From: an aff. Roholtiella sp. LEGE 12411
Lineage (GTDB): Bacteria > Cyanobacteriota > Cyanobacteriia > Cyanobacteriales > Nostocaceae
Reading direction: 5' to 3'
Length of the DNA: 53,437 bases
Assembly: GCF_015206995.1 (NCBI RefSeq)
Contig: NZ_JADEXR010000030.1
Span: 1-53,437 of the forward strand
In this document: in pieces, positions 1 to 7,437 of the stretch
Position numbering within the stretch: position 1 is the stretch's first letter
How the letters are laid out: every line of letters starts with the position of its first letter
Position numbers and translations under genes: made by a program
The notes under the pieces: generated by a model
The model's database searches: none
Seen by the model: only the letters and a program-made list of their open reading frames with translations
Told to the model about the DNA's origin: nothing

Positions 1-54
1 TTTAGCGATCGCTTGAATGTGTTCTTGAAGAGCTTGTTTTTGTTCTGGGGTCAT
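1..54 (-). CDS. N-terminus of a gene running off the left edge (possible transposase)
   Basis: Reading leftward from an ATG at 54-52 gives 18 codons, MTPEQKQALQEHIQAIAK, open to the window edge. The Glu/Gln/Ala-rich amphipathic start resembles, from memory, the N-termini of cyanobacterial ISKra4-type transposases, but 18 residues cannot settle it. The adjoining iscB relic makes a mobile-element gene plausible. No clear Shine-Dalgarno precedes the ATG. Confidence 0.4.
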   Translation of the reverse strand, partial: MTPEQKQALQEHIQAIAK

Positions 55-108
55 CGCTAAGTAAATACACTCGTCTTACTTATCCTGACTGATTTTCGCT
101 TTCTTTGC

Positions 109-684
109 AAAAAACTGGGATGCTCCCTCAAAGAGTTTCTTAAAAAAGACCCATCAAGATTGGAAAGAATCTTGATGCAAGCTAAAAGACCATTGGCTGA
201 TGCAGCCGCAGTCAACACAACCAGATTTGCATTGCTGGAAGTTTTAAAAGCAACTGGACTACCAGTAGAAACAGGTTCAGGAGGTCTAACAAAGTTTAAT
301 CGTAGTCAGCAAAAGCTAGAGAAAACACACTGGATTGATGCGGCTTGTGTTGGAGAATTAACCCTAGTTTTAATTATTAAAGGAGTCAAACCATTGTTAA
401 TTACTGCTAATGGTCACGGCACTAGACAATTATGCCGCACTGATAAGTTTGGGTTCCCAAATCGTCATTGCTCAAGAATTAAGTTTCACTTTGGTTTTCA
501 GACAGGCGATATTGTAAAAGCGATTGTAAAAACTGGTAAAAAAGCTGGTGTACATATTGGAAGAATTGCAACTCGTGCAACTGGAAGTTTTAATATCTCT
601 ACTAAAAATGGATTAATTCAAGGAATTAGCCACAAATATTGTTCAGCAATTCACAAAAAAGATGGTTATTCGTATGCACAATAA
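109..684 (+). pseudogene. iscB: C-terminal relic of an IscB-type RNA-guided HNH endonuclease
   Basis: The reading frame carries the last third of an RRXRR/IscB-family protein. Family-like sequence begins near base 115 (SLKEFLKKDPSRLERIL), continues through KRPLADAAAVNTTR, then THWIDAACVGE, which holds the RuvC-III aspartate, then GHGTRQLCRTDKFGFPNRH, GFQTGDIVKAIVKTGKK and the usual terminus IHKKDGYSYAQ. The N-terminal RuvC-I/bridge region and the whole HNH domain are absent, so it cannot be an active nuclease. No initiation codon precedes the homologous part; the in-frame TTG at 160 is internal to it. IscB proteins are transposon-encoded ancestors of Cas9 that use an omega-RNA. The 5' omega-RNA region is missing here, but a right-end-like hairpin lies about 100 bp downstream (780-830). 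Confidence 0.82.
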
Positions 685-719
685 AAGATTTAAAAATTAC
701 TCAACTGTCTCCCTCACGG

Positions 720-736
720 TTTCTGCTATGCAGAAA
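720..736. other. short hairpin downstream of the iscB relic
   Basis: TTTCTGC (720-726) pairs perfectly with GCAGAAA (730-736) around a 3-nt loop. It lies between the iscB stop and the larger hairpin at 780-806. It may be part of the element's 3' end or a weak terminator; no T-run follows. Confidence 0.45.
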
Positions 737-779
737 AATGTTCAGGAAACGTTTCGTAATTTCTTTCCCATTCCTCTCA

Positions 780-830
780 CCGCTAATCTGAGTACAGATA
801 TAGCGGGAGTCTCCTGGGAGGTTTAGATGA
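780..830 (+). repeat. putative right-end hairpin of the IscB element
   Basis: CCGCTA (780-785) pairs with TAGCGG (801-806), and inside it ATCTG (786-790) pairs with CAGAT (795-799) with one bulged A and a 4-nt loop. It is followed by a conserved tail ending GGAGGTTTAGATG. The same architecture (6-bp stem, bulge, 4-bp stem, same tail) recurs at 3829-3874. Subterminal imperfect hairpins are what Y1 transposases of IS200/IS605-like elements recognise, so this is probably the right end of the element that carried iscB. Cleavage site and partner left end were not identified. Confidence 0.5.
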
Positions 831-839
831 TACTTTTGG

Positions 840-2720
840 CTAAGTTCCCAACATCTGCAAGTTGTGCAAAGTCGCGTAAAGTCCACCTTGTTGCAACAGT
901 TCTTCGTGACTTCCCTGTTCGATTAATTCACCTCGCTTTAAAACAAAGATTCGATCTACATTGCGAATCGTAGACAGGCGGTGAGCGATAATAATGGCGG
1001 TACGTCTTTGCAAAAGCTGATTTAATGCCTCTTGAATCAAAGCTTCTGTCCCAACATCTAGACTAGCAGTCGCCTCATCTAACACCAGAATTTCTGGATT
1101 GCGAATAGCAGCACGTGCAAAGGCTAAAAGCTGCTTTTGTCCACTAGAAAGATTTGTACCCCTTTCTCTGAGTTGAGTGTTGTAGCCTTGAGGCAATTGT
1201 TCAATAAACTCAGCAATGTTGGTGCTTTCTGCTGCTTGTTTAATTTCCTCAATGGTGTATTTGTCTCCTAAGCTTATATTGCCTTTGACATCACCAGCAA
1301 ACAAAAAGCCTTCTTGTAAAATTACTGCCATATAGCGGCGCAGTTCTGCCTGTGGTACTTCCCGAATATCTACGCCATCCACTAAAATGCGTCCTTGAGT
1401 GGGTTCGTAGAGGCGGCACAAAAGACGGATGATAGAACTTTTACCTGCACCTGTGGGGCCGACTAATGCAACTTGTTCACCAGGATGAATGGTGAAATCT
1501 AAGTCTTTAATTACGTAATCATCGTTTTTGTAAGCAAACCAGACGTGATCAAAGCGGATTTCTCCCAGTTGCGGTGGAGTATTGAGGTTTGGAGATTCTA
1601 GAGAGACAGCTAACTCGTCTATGTAACCGAATTTAGCATCAAATATTGAGAAGCGCGGATTGGTGCGATCGCGTATTTCTATCGGTTCATCTAAAATATC
1701 GCCCACCCGTTCAATAGCAGTAAATCCAGATTGAATTACAGTGAATTTTTCGGCAAAATCTCTTAAAGGGTCAAATAAACGCTGAGCATACAACACAAAT
1801 GCAGATAAAACCCCGAAAGTCAAGTTTTCTTTTAAAAGTAACCAACCACCCATCCACAGTACACCTGCAATAGCAATCAGTCCAATCCATTCTAAGGTTG
1901 CTGAAACAGCTGAATCATAAAAGATGGTTTGATCTACTTCCGCTGTGTAATTCTTGTTCTTGATCCGAAATAGTTCAGCATTAAATTTTTCTCGTCGGAA
2001 TAACTGTACTACATTGATGCCAACCACATTTTCTTGTAGCTGTGAGTTCAAGATAGAAAGTTCTTCCCGAACTTTATAATTTGCTTGGCGGTACTTTTGC
2101 TGAAAGTAAACAATTACCCAGGTAACTGGTAATAGCATCAACAGCAACAAGCAAGCAAGTTGCCACTGTATAGAAAACATTAAACCTGTAATCACCACCA
2201 TCAAAAATAAATCGGATACAATACCGATCGCCCCGGTGGAAAAAACATCTCCTAACACTTCCACATCGCTGGTGAGTCTGGTAATTAATTTACCTACAGG
2301 AGTGCGGTCAAAAAAACGCACTGCTAGAGATGTGACATGGTGAAATAAGTCTTTGCGAATTTCTGCGGTGATTTTTTGCCCTAGTGTCTGTACCAGATAA
2401 CCCTGAATACCTGTCAATGCGAGTCGTACAATAATTGCAAGTAGCAATAATCCTTCCAGGATATGTAATCCTTGCAAGAAGGGGCGATTCCTGAGAAACT
2501 CGTAGGTACTAGGTTCATTGCGAATTAGGGAGATTACCTGTCCAATCAACAATGGTTGTACGGCGTTAGCTAGTGCGATGGGCACAAGTAGGATCATTGA
2601 TAGCACCAGCAGCCGTCTACTACGACGGGCATAAGGTACTAAACGCAGAAATAACCGCCAGTCATTTTCGCGCCTACGGTCTTGGGTGTAAGATTTTTTG
2701 AGAGGTTGGGAGATGCTCAT
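840..2720 (-). CDS. ABC exporter, fused permease/ATPase (MsbA/multidrug type)
   Basis: A 626-residue half-transporter. The N-terminal exporter membrane domain has hydrophobic segments around residues 36-60, 90-105, 160-205 and 278-300. The nucleotide-binding domain starts near 385: Walker A GPTGAGKSS (421-429), signature LSSGQ (524-528), Walker B ILVLDEA (544-550) and H-loop His580. Such proteins act as dimers in the inner membrane and export lipids, lipopolysaccharide precursors, peptides or drugs; the substrate cannot be read from sequence. The length is complete for the family. The ATG at 2720-2718 is followed by a short basic cytoplasmic leader, as expected. It stands alone, divergent from the acetyltransferase genes. 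Confidence 0.93.
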   Translation of the reverse strand: MSISQPLKKSYTQDRRRENDWRLFLRLVPYARRSRRLLVLSMILLVPIALANAVQPLLIGQVISLIRNEPSTYEFLRNRPFLQGLHILEGLLLLAIIVRLALTGIQGYLVQTLGQKITAEIRKDLFHHVTSLAVRFFDRTPVGKLITRLTSDVEVLGDVFSTGAIGIVSDLFLMVVITGLMFSIQWQLACLLLLMLLPVTWVIVYFQQKYRQANYKVREELSILNSQLQENVVGINVVQLFRREKFNAELFRIKNKNYTAEVDQTIFYDSAVSATLEWIGLIAIAGVLWMGGWLLLKENLTFGVLSAFVLYAQRLFDPLRDFAEKFTVIQSGFTAIERVGDILDEPIEIRDRTNPRFSIFDAKFGYIDELAVSLESPNLNTPPQLGEIRFDHVWFAYKNDDYVIKDLDFTIHPGEQVALVGPTGAGKSSIIRLLCRLYEPTQGRILVDGVDIREVPQAELRRYMAVILQEGFLFAGDVKGNISLGDKYTIEEIKQAAESTNIAEFIEQLPQGYNTQLRERGTNLSSGQKQLLAFARAAIRNPEILVLDEATASLDVGTEALIQEALNQLLQRRTAIIIAHRLSTIRNVDRIFVLKRGELIEQGSHEELLQQGGLYATLHNLQMLGT

Positions 2721-2825
2721 AATAGGAGCATTATATTAATTTTTACAATCAGAAAAATACGCTTTTTTAAAGTAGCGATACCTTCTCTAGGAGACATTAC
2801 GCTAACGTACATCTTATCTGATACC

Positions 2826-2957
2826 ATGCCTGAGATAGAAACTGCAAGACTACAACTTAGACCGTATACCCTAAAACTTAGATGTAGTGTACTATGCTAT
2901 CTTGCGATCGCAATGGCAACCAGACGATTCTCTATACATTTTGCGAACTTGAATTGA
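2826..2957 (+). pseudogene. collapsed duplicate of the adjacent GNAT acetyltransferase
   Basis: The first about 16 codons (MPEIETARLQLRPYTL) match the start of the intact GNAT gene at 2971 (MADIETPRLQLRQFIL). The following DNA, from about 2879 (GATGTAGTGTACTATGC), matches the last about 20 codons of that gene (3433-3490) but is shifted by one frame. The middle of the gene, roughly 400 bp, is therefore deleted. The remaining 44-codon frame ends at TGA 2955-2957 and cannot make an acetyltransferase. The arrangement implies tandem duplication followed by internal deletion. Confidence 0.75.
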
Positions 2958-2970
2958 CATTAAAGTTACT

Positions 2971-3492
2971 ATGGCTGACATAGAAACCCCACGACTACAA
3001 CTAAGGCAATTCATTTTAGACGACTTTGATAACCTGTTTCGCCTCTACAGCGATGCCGAAGTTATGAAGTATCTATCGCTTAGAACAAGAGAACAAACAC
3101 AGGCAAGCTTACACAAACATATCCAACACTGGCAACAACACAACTTTGGAATGTGGGCAGTAATACACAAAGATAGTAGCAAACTGATTGGTCGTTGTGG
3201 ACTTGGTTTCCTGGAAAATACGCCAGAAGTTGAGCTTGGTTATGTATTTGACAAGTCCTATTGGAACATGGGACTGGGGACAGAAGCTTCTCAAGCTACT
3301 TTGCAGTATGGTTTTAAAGAATTAAAGCTAGAGCGAATAGTGGCGATCGCTAAACCGGATAACATCGCTTCAGTACGTGTCATCCAGAAAATTGGAATGA
3401 AGTATCAAAAGAATGCTCACTATTACGGTCATGATGTAGTGTACTACGCTATTTCGCGCTCAGAATGGCAGCCGGATGATTCGCTAATTTAA
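2971..3492 (+). CDS. GNAT family N-acetyltransferase (RimJ/RimL type)
   Basis: A 173-residue single-domain protein of the RimJ/RimL branch of GNAT enzymes, which move acetyl from acetyl-CoA to an amine, often a protein N-terminus or a small molecule. Typical features are the start ETPRLQLRQFILDDFD, the segment VELGYVFDKSYWNMGLGTEAS (motif A, with a modified Q/RxxGxG-type acetyl-CoA loop at WNMGLGTEA), then ERIVAIAKPDNIASVRVIQKIGM (motif B). Length and end match full family members. The acceptor is unknown. A deleted copy of the same gene lies immediately upstream. Confidence 0.9.
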   Translation: MADIETPRLQLRQFILDDFDNLFRLYSDAEVMKYLSLRTREQTQASLHKHIQHWQQHNFGMWAVIHKDSSKLIGRCGLGFLENTPEVELGYVFDKSYWNMGLGTEASQATLQYGFKELKLERIVAIAKPDNIASVRVIQKIGMKYQKNAHYYGHDVVYYAISRSEWQPDDSLI

Positions 3493-3625
3493 TATCTATT
3501 AAAGTCAAATAGGCTACAAAATCTACACTATCGCCTTCATCTAAAATTAAAACTTTAGTACATAAATTTACATTTATATTTAAAATATAACGTGTATATA
3601 CGCAACAAGGGTATTAACGCAGAGT

Positions 3626-3880
3626 CTTGTAAGCGGTAGAGGAGTATGAGCGTCAAATCCTAAAGAATAAGGTGATAATTTTTACCTTACCTCCTTACCG
3701 CTTTCCCTAAAGCTATAACATTTTGCCTTTCAGTTGTGACGCTCTCCCGCTAACCGCAAGCAGTGTAGACGGGAGCATCTGCAAACTTCTTCCTTCGTTG
3801 ATAAACTTAGCGTTCCTATCCCCCGTCACCGCCACAGTCGCAGACTTGGCGGGAGTACCCCGGAGGTTTAGATGGAATTT
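3626..3880 (+). ncRNA. structured non-coding locus with IscB-element-like right end (omega-RNA-like candidate)
   Basis: No open frame is apparent, yet the DNA is rich in long-range pairing. AGCGGTA (3632-3638) pairs with TACCGCT (3696-3702). Inside that, TAAGGT (3668-3673) pairs with ACCTTA (3684-3689). GAGCGTCA (3648-3655) pairs with TGACGCTC (3737-3744), crossing the first helix as a pseudoknot. A further CCCG/CGGG hairpin spans about 3742-3773. The locus ends with a hairpin and GGAGGTTTAGATG tail shared with the iscB relic (780-830). A structured RNA plus element end without an ORF fits a non-autonomous relative of an IscB or TnpB element carrying an omega-RNA/HEARO-like RNA. The family identity and the boundaries are inference. 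Confidence 0.42.
3829..3874 (+). repeat. second copy of the element right-end hairpin
   Basis: CCGCCA (3829-3834) pairs with TGGCGG (3847-3852), and AGTC (3836-3839) pairs with GACT (3843-3846) around a GCA loop with one bulged C. The tail ending GGAGGTTTAGATG matches that at 780-830. Base changes in the stem are compensatory relative to the first copy (CCGCTA/TAGCGG against CCGCCA/TGGCGG), which argues that the pairing is under selection. Confidence 0.5.
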
Positions 3881-4052
3881 GTAGTTATTGCTTCTTGAAT
3901 ACAGTTATAAATATGCAATAATACTACACTTCTCTATTTACGTCTTATATCTAAAGGTAGAGAATAGTGGTTAAATCCAATTGGGAAACCTTATATAAGC
4001 TCATTCCCAAGAGGTATCCTGCCCATTTATCTCCAATGCACCCGAGGTTCAG

Positions 4053-5075
4053 ATGACGCAACCTTTAAATCCAGTCAAAGAATGGGAACAACGTCGTAAT
4101 CAAGCAAACCGCTATTACAAGCGGGGTAATTTTCAAGAATATCTGGATCTAACAACCGAGAATTTACATTTAGCTAGAACAATTCCAGATCGAGCTAGAG
4201 AAGGTTATGCATTGAACGACATCGGTTTAGCTCACCTTGGTTGCTGGCAACCTCAAAGAGCATTAGAGTATTTTCATCAAGCACTTTCAGTTGCTCAAGA
4301 ACTGAGCAACGCACGAGCACAAGCGATCGCACTCAGCAATCTAGGTTCTACTTACAGTCGTCTTGGACGCTTTTCGCAAGCGCTGGAGTATTTTGACAAA
4401 GCAGTTCAAATCTTCAGGAAATTGCAAGACACTCAAGGTGAAGTTTCGACTCTCAATGATGTGGCGCTGATCTATACCAGGTTGGGAGAACCGAAACGAG
4501 CTTTGTTGCTACAAAACCAAATTTTGGCGATGCGTCAATTGCTAGGAGACATTTCTGGTAAAGCAACCACGCTAAATGGCATTGGGTTTGCATACAGCGC
4601 CTTGGGTAAGTTTGAGCAAGCTCTAGAATTTTTCCAACAAGCAATCCCAATTCAACGAGCCGCCAAGAATTTGCTTGGTGAAGCAACCACCTTGAACAAT
4701 ATTGCCTCTATCTATACTGATTTAGGCAAACCTAAACAAGCACTATTGCTTTACTATCAAGTTCTTTTGACACGTCGCTCCCTAAACGATCGCTCTGGTG
4801 AAGCAACAACTATTCACAACATTGGTTTTACCTACGCTGTTCTCGCGGAAAATCGGCAAGCATTGAAGTTCTACAAACAAGCCATTACAATTTATCAACA
4901 ATTGGACGACTGTCTTGGAGAAATTTCAACTTTGCTAAATATGGGAAGCCTTTACGCCACAACTAGACGCAAAAAATTAGCGCGATCGTGCTATCAAAAT
5001 GCTCAAGAATTAGCCGAACAAATCGAATATCAGCCACTCCTGGAAAAGGTACAGCATTTCATGGATTCTCTTTAA
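4053..5075 (+). CDS. tetratricopeptide-repeat protein, seven 40-residue units
   Basis: A 340-residue protein made almost entirely of seven consecutive 40-residue TPR units of the kinesin-light-chain/TPR_12 kind, from about residue 57 (GYALNDIGLAHLGCWQPQRAL) to 330. Each unit begins with a pattern like ATTLNNIG.xYxxLG and ends in a polar turn. There is no signal peptide, membrane helix or catalytic domain, so it is most likely a cytoplasmic protein-interaction scaffold; its partner is unknown. Several units are near-identical at the DNA level (GTGAAGCAACCAC and variants), which suggests expansion by internal duplication. The stop codon overlaps the outer end of an inverted-repeat element (5075-5253). 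Confidence 0.88.
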   Translation: MTQPLNPVKEWEQRRNQANRYYKRGNFQEYLDLTTENLHLARTIPDRAREGYALNDIGLAHLGCWQPQRALEYFHQALSVAQELSNARAQAIALSNLGSTYSRLGRFSQALEYFDKAVQIFRKLQDTQGEVSTLNDVALIYTRLGEPKRALLLQNQILAMRQLLGDISGKATTLNGIGFAYSALGKFEQALEFFQQAIPIQRAAKNLLGEATTLNNIASIYTDLGKPKQALLLYYQVLLTRRSLNDRSGEATTIHNIGFTYAVLAENRQALKFYKQAITIYQQLDDCLGEISTLLNMGSLYATTRRKKLARSCYQNAQELAEQIEYQPLLEKVQHFMDSL

Positions 5076-5253
5076 GCTCGACTTTATCCATTTTTACGAA
5101 ACCCAAAACCTGACGCTAAAACCATTGTGGAAAGATAGTTTTAGTTTTTGGACTTGAGCGCAAATCAGTGATGTGGAAAAAGTATTTGCCAAAAAGCCAG
5201 GGGTTTTGCCGAATCAAGAAAGCCGAGTTCTTAATTTTGGATAAAGTCGAGCT
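5075..5253. mobile_element. 179-bp MITE-like element with 16-bp perfect inverted ends
   Basis: AGCTCGACTTTATCCA at 5075-5090 is repeated in perfect inverted orientation at 5238-5253. The 147 bp between them has no open frame of note. The left end overlaps the TAA stop of the TPR gene. No convincing target duplication is visible. Size and ends suit a miniature inverted-repeat element. Confidence 0.6.
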
Positions 5254-5330
5254 AAAGTAGAAACGCGATTAGACTCTAACAATCAGCCCTCACCGCTCTT
5301 GGAGCGTCTACGCATCTCTACAAGATTAAA

Positions 5331-5373
5331 GGGTCAAAAGTCAAAAAAAAGTTTGACTTTTGACTGTTGACCG
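5331..5373. repeat. GTCAAAAGTC palindrome in the gap before the MDR gene
   Basis: GGTCAAAAGTC is followed, after an A-run, by GACTTTTGAC, forming a strong hairpin; a further TGTTGACC follows. The same GTCAAAAGTC/GACCTTTGAC words occur inside the AGGACTTACGCA MITE copies. The rest of 5254-5415 holds no gene. A degenerate MITE-end-like TTGCGTAAATCCT lies at about 5399-5411, just before the next start codon. Confidence 0.5.
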
Positions 5374-5415
5374 CGATGATAAAGGGTATATTTACTAGTT
5401 GCGTAAATCCTACCC

Positions 5416-6429
5416 ATGAAAGCTTACGAAATTCACAGCAACGCAGGGATTGATGCTCTCGCATTAGTTGATCACCCTGAACCAAAACCCAATGCAGGCC
5501 AAGTTCTGATTAAAGTAAAAGCAACATCTCTGAATTACCGCGATTTGCTTGTCATTGAAGGAGCCTACGGTTCTGGGCTGAAATATCCACTGATTCCCAT
5601 GTCTGATGGTGCGGGGGAGGTTGTGGCGGTAGGAAAAGGTGTCACACGAGTGAAAGTAGGCGATCGCGTAGCTGGTATCTTCTTTCAAGACTGGATTTCT
5701 GACTCTTTGACTAAAGAGAAAATGAAATCGGATCTGGGAGGCGGTATCGATGGCATGTTAGCTGAGTATGTTGTATTACACCAAGATGGATTAGTAATCT
5801 TACCTAACTATCTATCTTATGCAGAAGGTGCAACCTTACCCTGTGCAGCCGTCACAGCTTGGCATGGATTAGTGACAAAGGGCAATATTAGCGCTAGTGA
5901 TAGTGTTTTATTGCTCGGTACTGGGGGAGTCTCGATTTTTGCACTCCAGTTTGCAAAGATACACGGTGCAAGAGCGATCGTCACGTCTAGCAGTGATGAA
6001 AAGTTAGCACAAACGAAACAGCTTGGTGCTGACGAGACGATTAACTATAAAACAACGCCAGAGTGGGAAAAGCAAGTTTACCAATTGACTAATCGCATCG
6101 GTGTAGATCATGTGGTAGAAGTAGGCGGTGCAGGTACTTTGCCAAAATCGTTACAAGCAGTTCGTATTGGTGGACGTATTAGCTTGATTGGTGTTCTGTC
6201 TGGCACAGGGAGCGAGATTGACCCCATGCCAATACTCTTTAAGAGTTTAACAGTTCAAGGTATTTATGTCGGCAGTCGGGAAATGTTTGAGGCAATGAAT
6301 CAAGCAATGCAAGAGCATCAAATCAAACCGATTATTGATAAGGTTTTTCCCTTCACTGAAGCAAGAGAAGCTTATCACTATCTCAAAAGTGCTGCTCACT
6401 TTGGTAAAGTAGTAATTCAGATTGAATAA
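5416..6429 (+). CDS. medium-chain dehydrogenase/reductase, quinone-oxidoreductase-like
   Basis: A 337-residue MDR-superfamily enzyme. The GroES-like N-terminal half has the usual LNYRDLLVIEGAY and SDGAGEVVAVGKGVTRVKVGDRV segments. The Rossmann half carries LLLGTGGVSIFALQFAK (about residues 165-181), an NAD(P)-binding loop, and VEVGGAGTLPKS. The catalytic-zinc GHE motif of classic alcohol dehydrogenases is replaced by SDGAGE, so it probably works as an NAD(P)H-dependent enone or quinone reductase. The length is complete. It appears monocistronic. Confidence 0.87.
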   Translation: MKAYEIHSNAGIDALALVDHPEPKPNAGQVLIKVKATSLNYRDLLVIEGAYGSGLKYPLIPMSDGAGEVVAVGKGVTRVKVGDRVAGIFFQDWISDSLTKEKMKSDLGGGIDGMLAEYVVLHQDGLVILPNYLSYAEGATLPCAAVTAWHGLVTKGNISASDSVLLLGTGGVSIFALQFAKIHGARAIVTSSSDEKLAQTKQLGADETINYKTTPEWEKQVYQLTNRIGVDHVVEVGGAGTLPKSLQAVRIGGRISLIGVLSGTGSEIDPMPILFKSLTVQGIYVGSREMFEAMNQAMQEHQIKPIIDKVFPFTEAREAYHYLKSAAHFGKVVIQIE

Positions 6430-6705
6430 TCATCTCATATTACTTATACCCCATATAATAAAAGTTTTTGAGTCGCTTTTGCTATGCCAAGTTACCAACA
6501 GATGATAATTAATTTACCTTATTGAGCGATAAGTCTAATGCTTACTGATTTCAAAAAGAGCGATAATTATTATTGAAATACTTTTCTGATAAACCGAGAT
6601 CAGCCTAGATACACCTAGTTGCTCTTTTTGCAAAGACGGATATAGCCTTCTTTACAAAAGTGTGGTGGGAGTCTGGGTAACATGTGAAAGTAACTAACAC
6701 AGATG
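6430..6705. other. non-coding gap before MITE copy 1
   Basis: AT-rich spacer after the MDR gene. I see no open frame, RNA gene or clear terminator, apart from ordinary short A/T runs near 6466. It ends at the MITE starting at 6706. Confidence 0.5.
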
Positions 6706-6834
6706 TATAGGATTCCTATTTGATTTTTGAAAGAACTGCGTACACTTCTAACTCCCTTTTTTCCCATTCCCTATCCCCTATCCCCCATTCGGTGTCTCTA
6801 CAAGTCAGTTCACGAATCAAATCGGATTACTATA
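6706..6834 (+). mobile_element. TATAG-family MITE, copy 1
   Basis: This 129-bp element starts TATAGGATTCCTATTTGATT and ends with the near inverted form, AATCGGATTACTATA. The interior is a pyrimidine-rich block (CCCTATCCCCTATCCCCC) and GGTGTCTCTAC. Nearly identical copies lie at 13895-14043 (inverted) and 31752-31887, with a solo right end at 43578-43597. No transposase is encoded. The right end lies 66 bp upstream of the next gene and may supply promoter sequence to it. Confidence 0.75.
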
Positions 6835-6900
6835 TTAATTTTTAGTGTGTATGTGATTCAGGCAATTTTTTTGAGAGTAGTTACACAAAAGGAGGTTGAG

Positions 6901-7341
6901 ATGAGTCGTCTTCTTCATGAAAAGTCAGTCTCATATAAAGGATATCTCATCATTCCATTTCTTTTTGGCAAAGCGGACAATTACGAAATTTATTCGTATA
7001 GATTACTATCAGACATTGGGCATAAAAGCCAATTTCACAAGGCCGAGAATCCAGCAGGCATCTATGGCAATAGCATTAATAATATCGTTGATATTGCCAA
7101 AGAGCATATTGACAAACATTCAGAATTTAGCCATCAAGAGGATAATTTTAAGTCACGATATATTTACCGCAATAATTTGATTATCGTCTTTCAAGAAGCG
7201 GGTAAATATTTTTACGACCATTATCCACCAGAATTATTAAATAATATTGCCGCACCAAAATTATTCAAATCAGAATATGAATGTTTAAGTTGGATTAAGC
7301 AAGGACTTGATGGACGATACACACGGCAAATACCAAGATAA
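6901..7341 (+). CDS. conserved-looking hypothetical protein, 146 aa
   Basis: The ATG at 6901 is chosen because AGGAGGT lies 4 bp upstream (6891-6897), an unusually perfect Shine-Dalgarno; the frame is open further upstream, but that part runs through a MITE. The protein is soluble, with many Tyr, Asn, His and Lys residues (YKGYLIIPFLFGKADNYEIYSYRLLSDIGHKSQ), no signal peptide and no membrane helix. The C-terminal SEYECLSWIKQGLDG resembles the end of small cyanobacterial proteins of unknown role. I do not recognise the family and assign no function. Confidence 0.6.
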   Translation: MSRLLHEKSVSYKGYLIIPFLFGKADNYEIYSYRLLSDIGHKSQFHKAENPAGIYGNSINNIVDIAKEHIDKHSEFSHQEDNFKSRYIYRNNLIIVFQEAGKYFYDHYPPELLNNIAAPKLFKSEYECLSWIKQGLDGRYTRQIPR

Positions 7342-7362
7342 AAAACTCCATCAATAAGGGGA

Positions 7363-7384
7363 TGGGGCATGGGGCATGGGGCAT
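7363..7384. repeat. GGGGCAT short tandem repeat
   Basis: Three head-to-tail GGGGCAT-type heptamers follow the stop of the orphan gene. The same heptamer occurs at 39897-39920 and, inverted, at the right contig end (53401-53421). Heptameric repeats of this sort are typical of Nostocales genomes. Confidence 0.7.
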
Positions 7385-7437
7385 TGATTTTTATTCACCT
7401 TGTCAGTCACCAGTTACCAGTCCCCAGTCCCCAATCC

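Noticed and set aside
4030-4056. CCCGAGGTTCAGATGA before the TPR start as a third copy of the GGAGGTTTAGATG element end
   Set aside because: No CCGC-type hairpin precedes it, and the ATG serves as the start codon, so resemblance is probably chance.
5399-5411. TTGCGTAAATCCT as another AGGACTTACGCA MITE copy
   Set aside because: It has one mismatch to the right end, but no matching left end within 150 bp, so only a chance or decayed remnant is possible.
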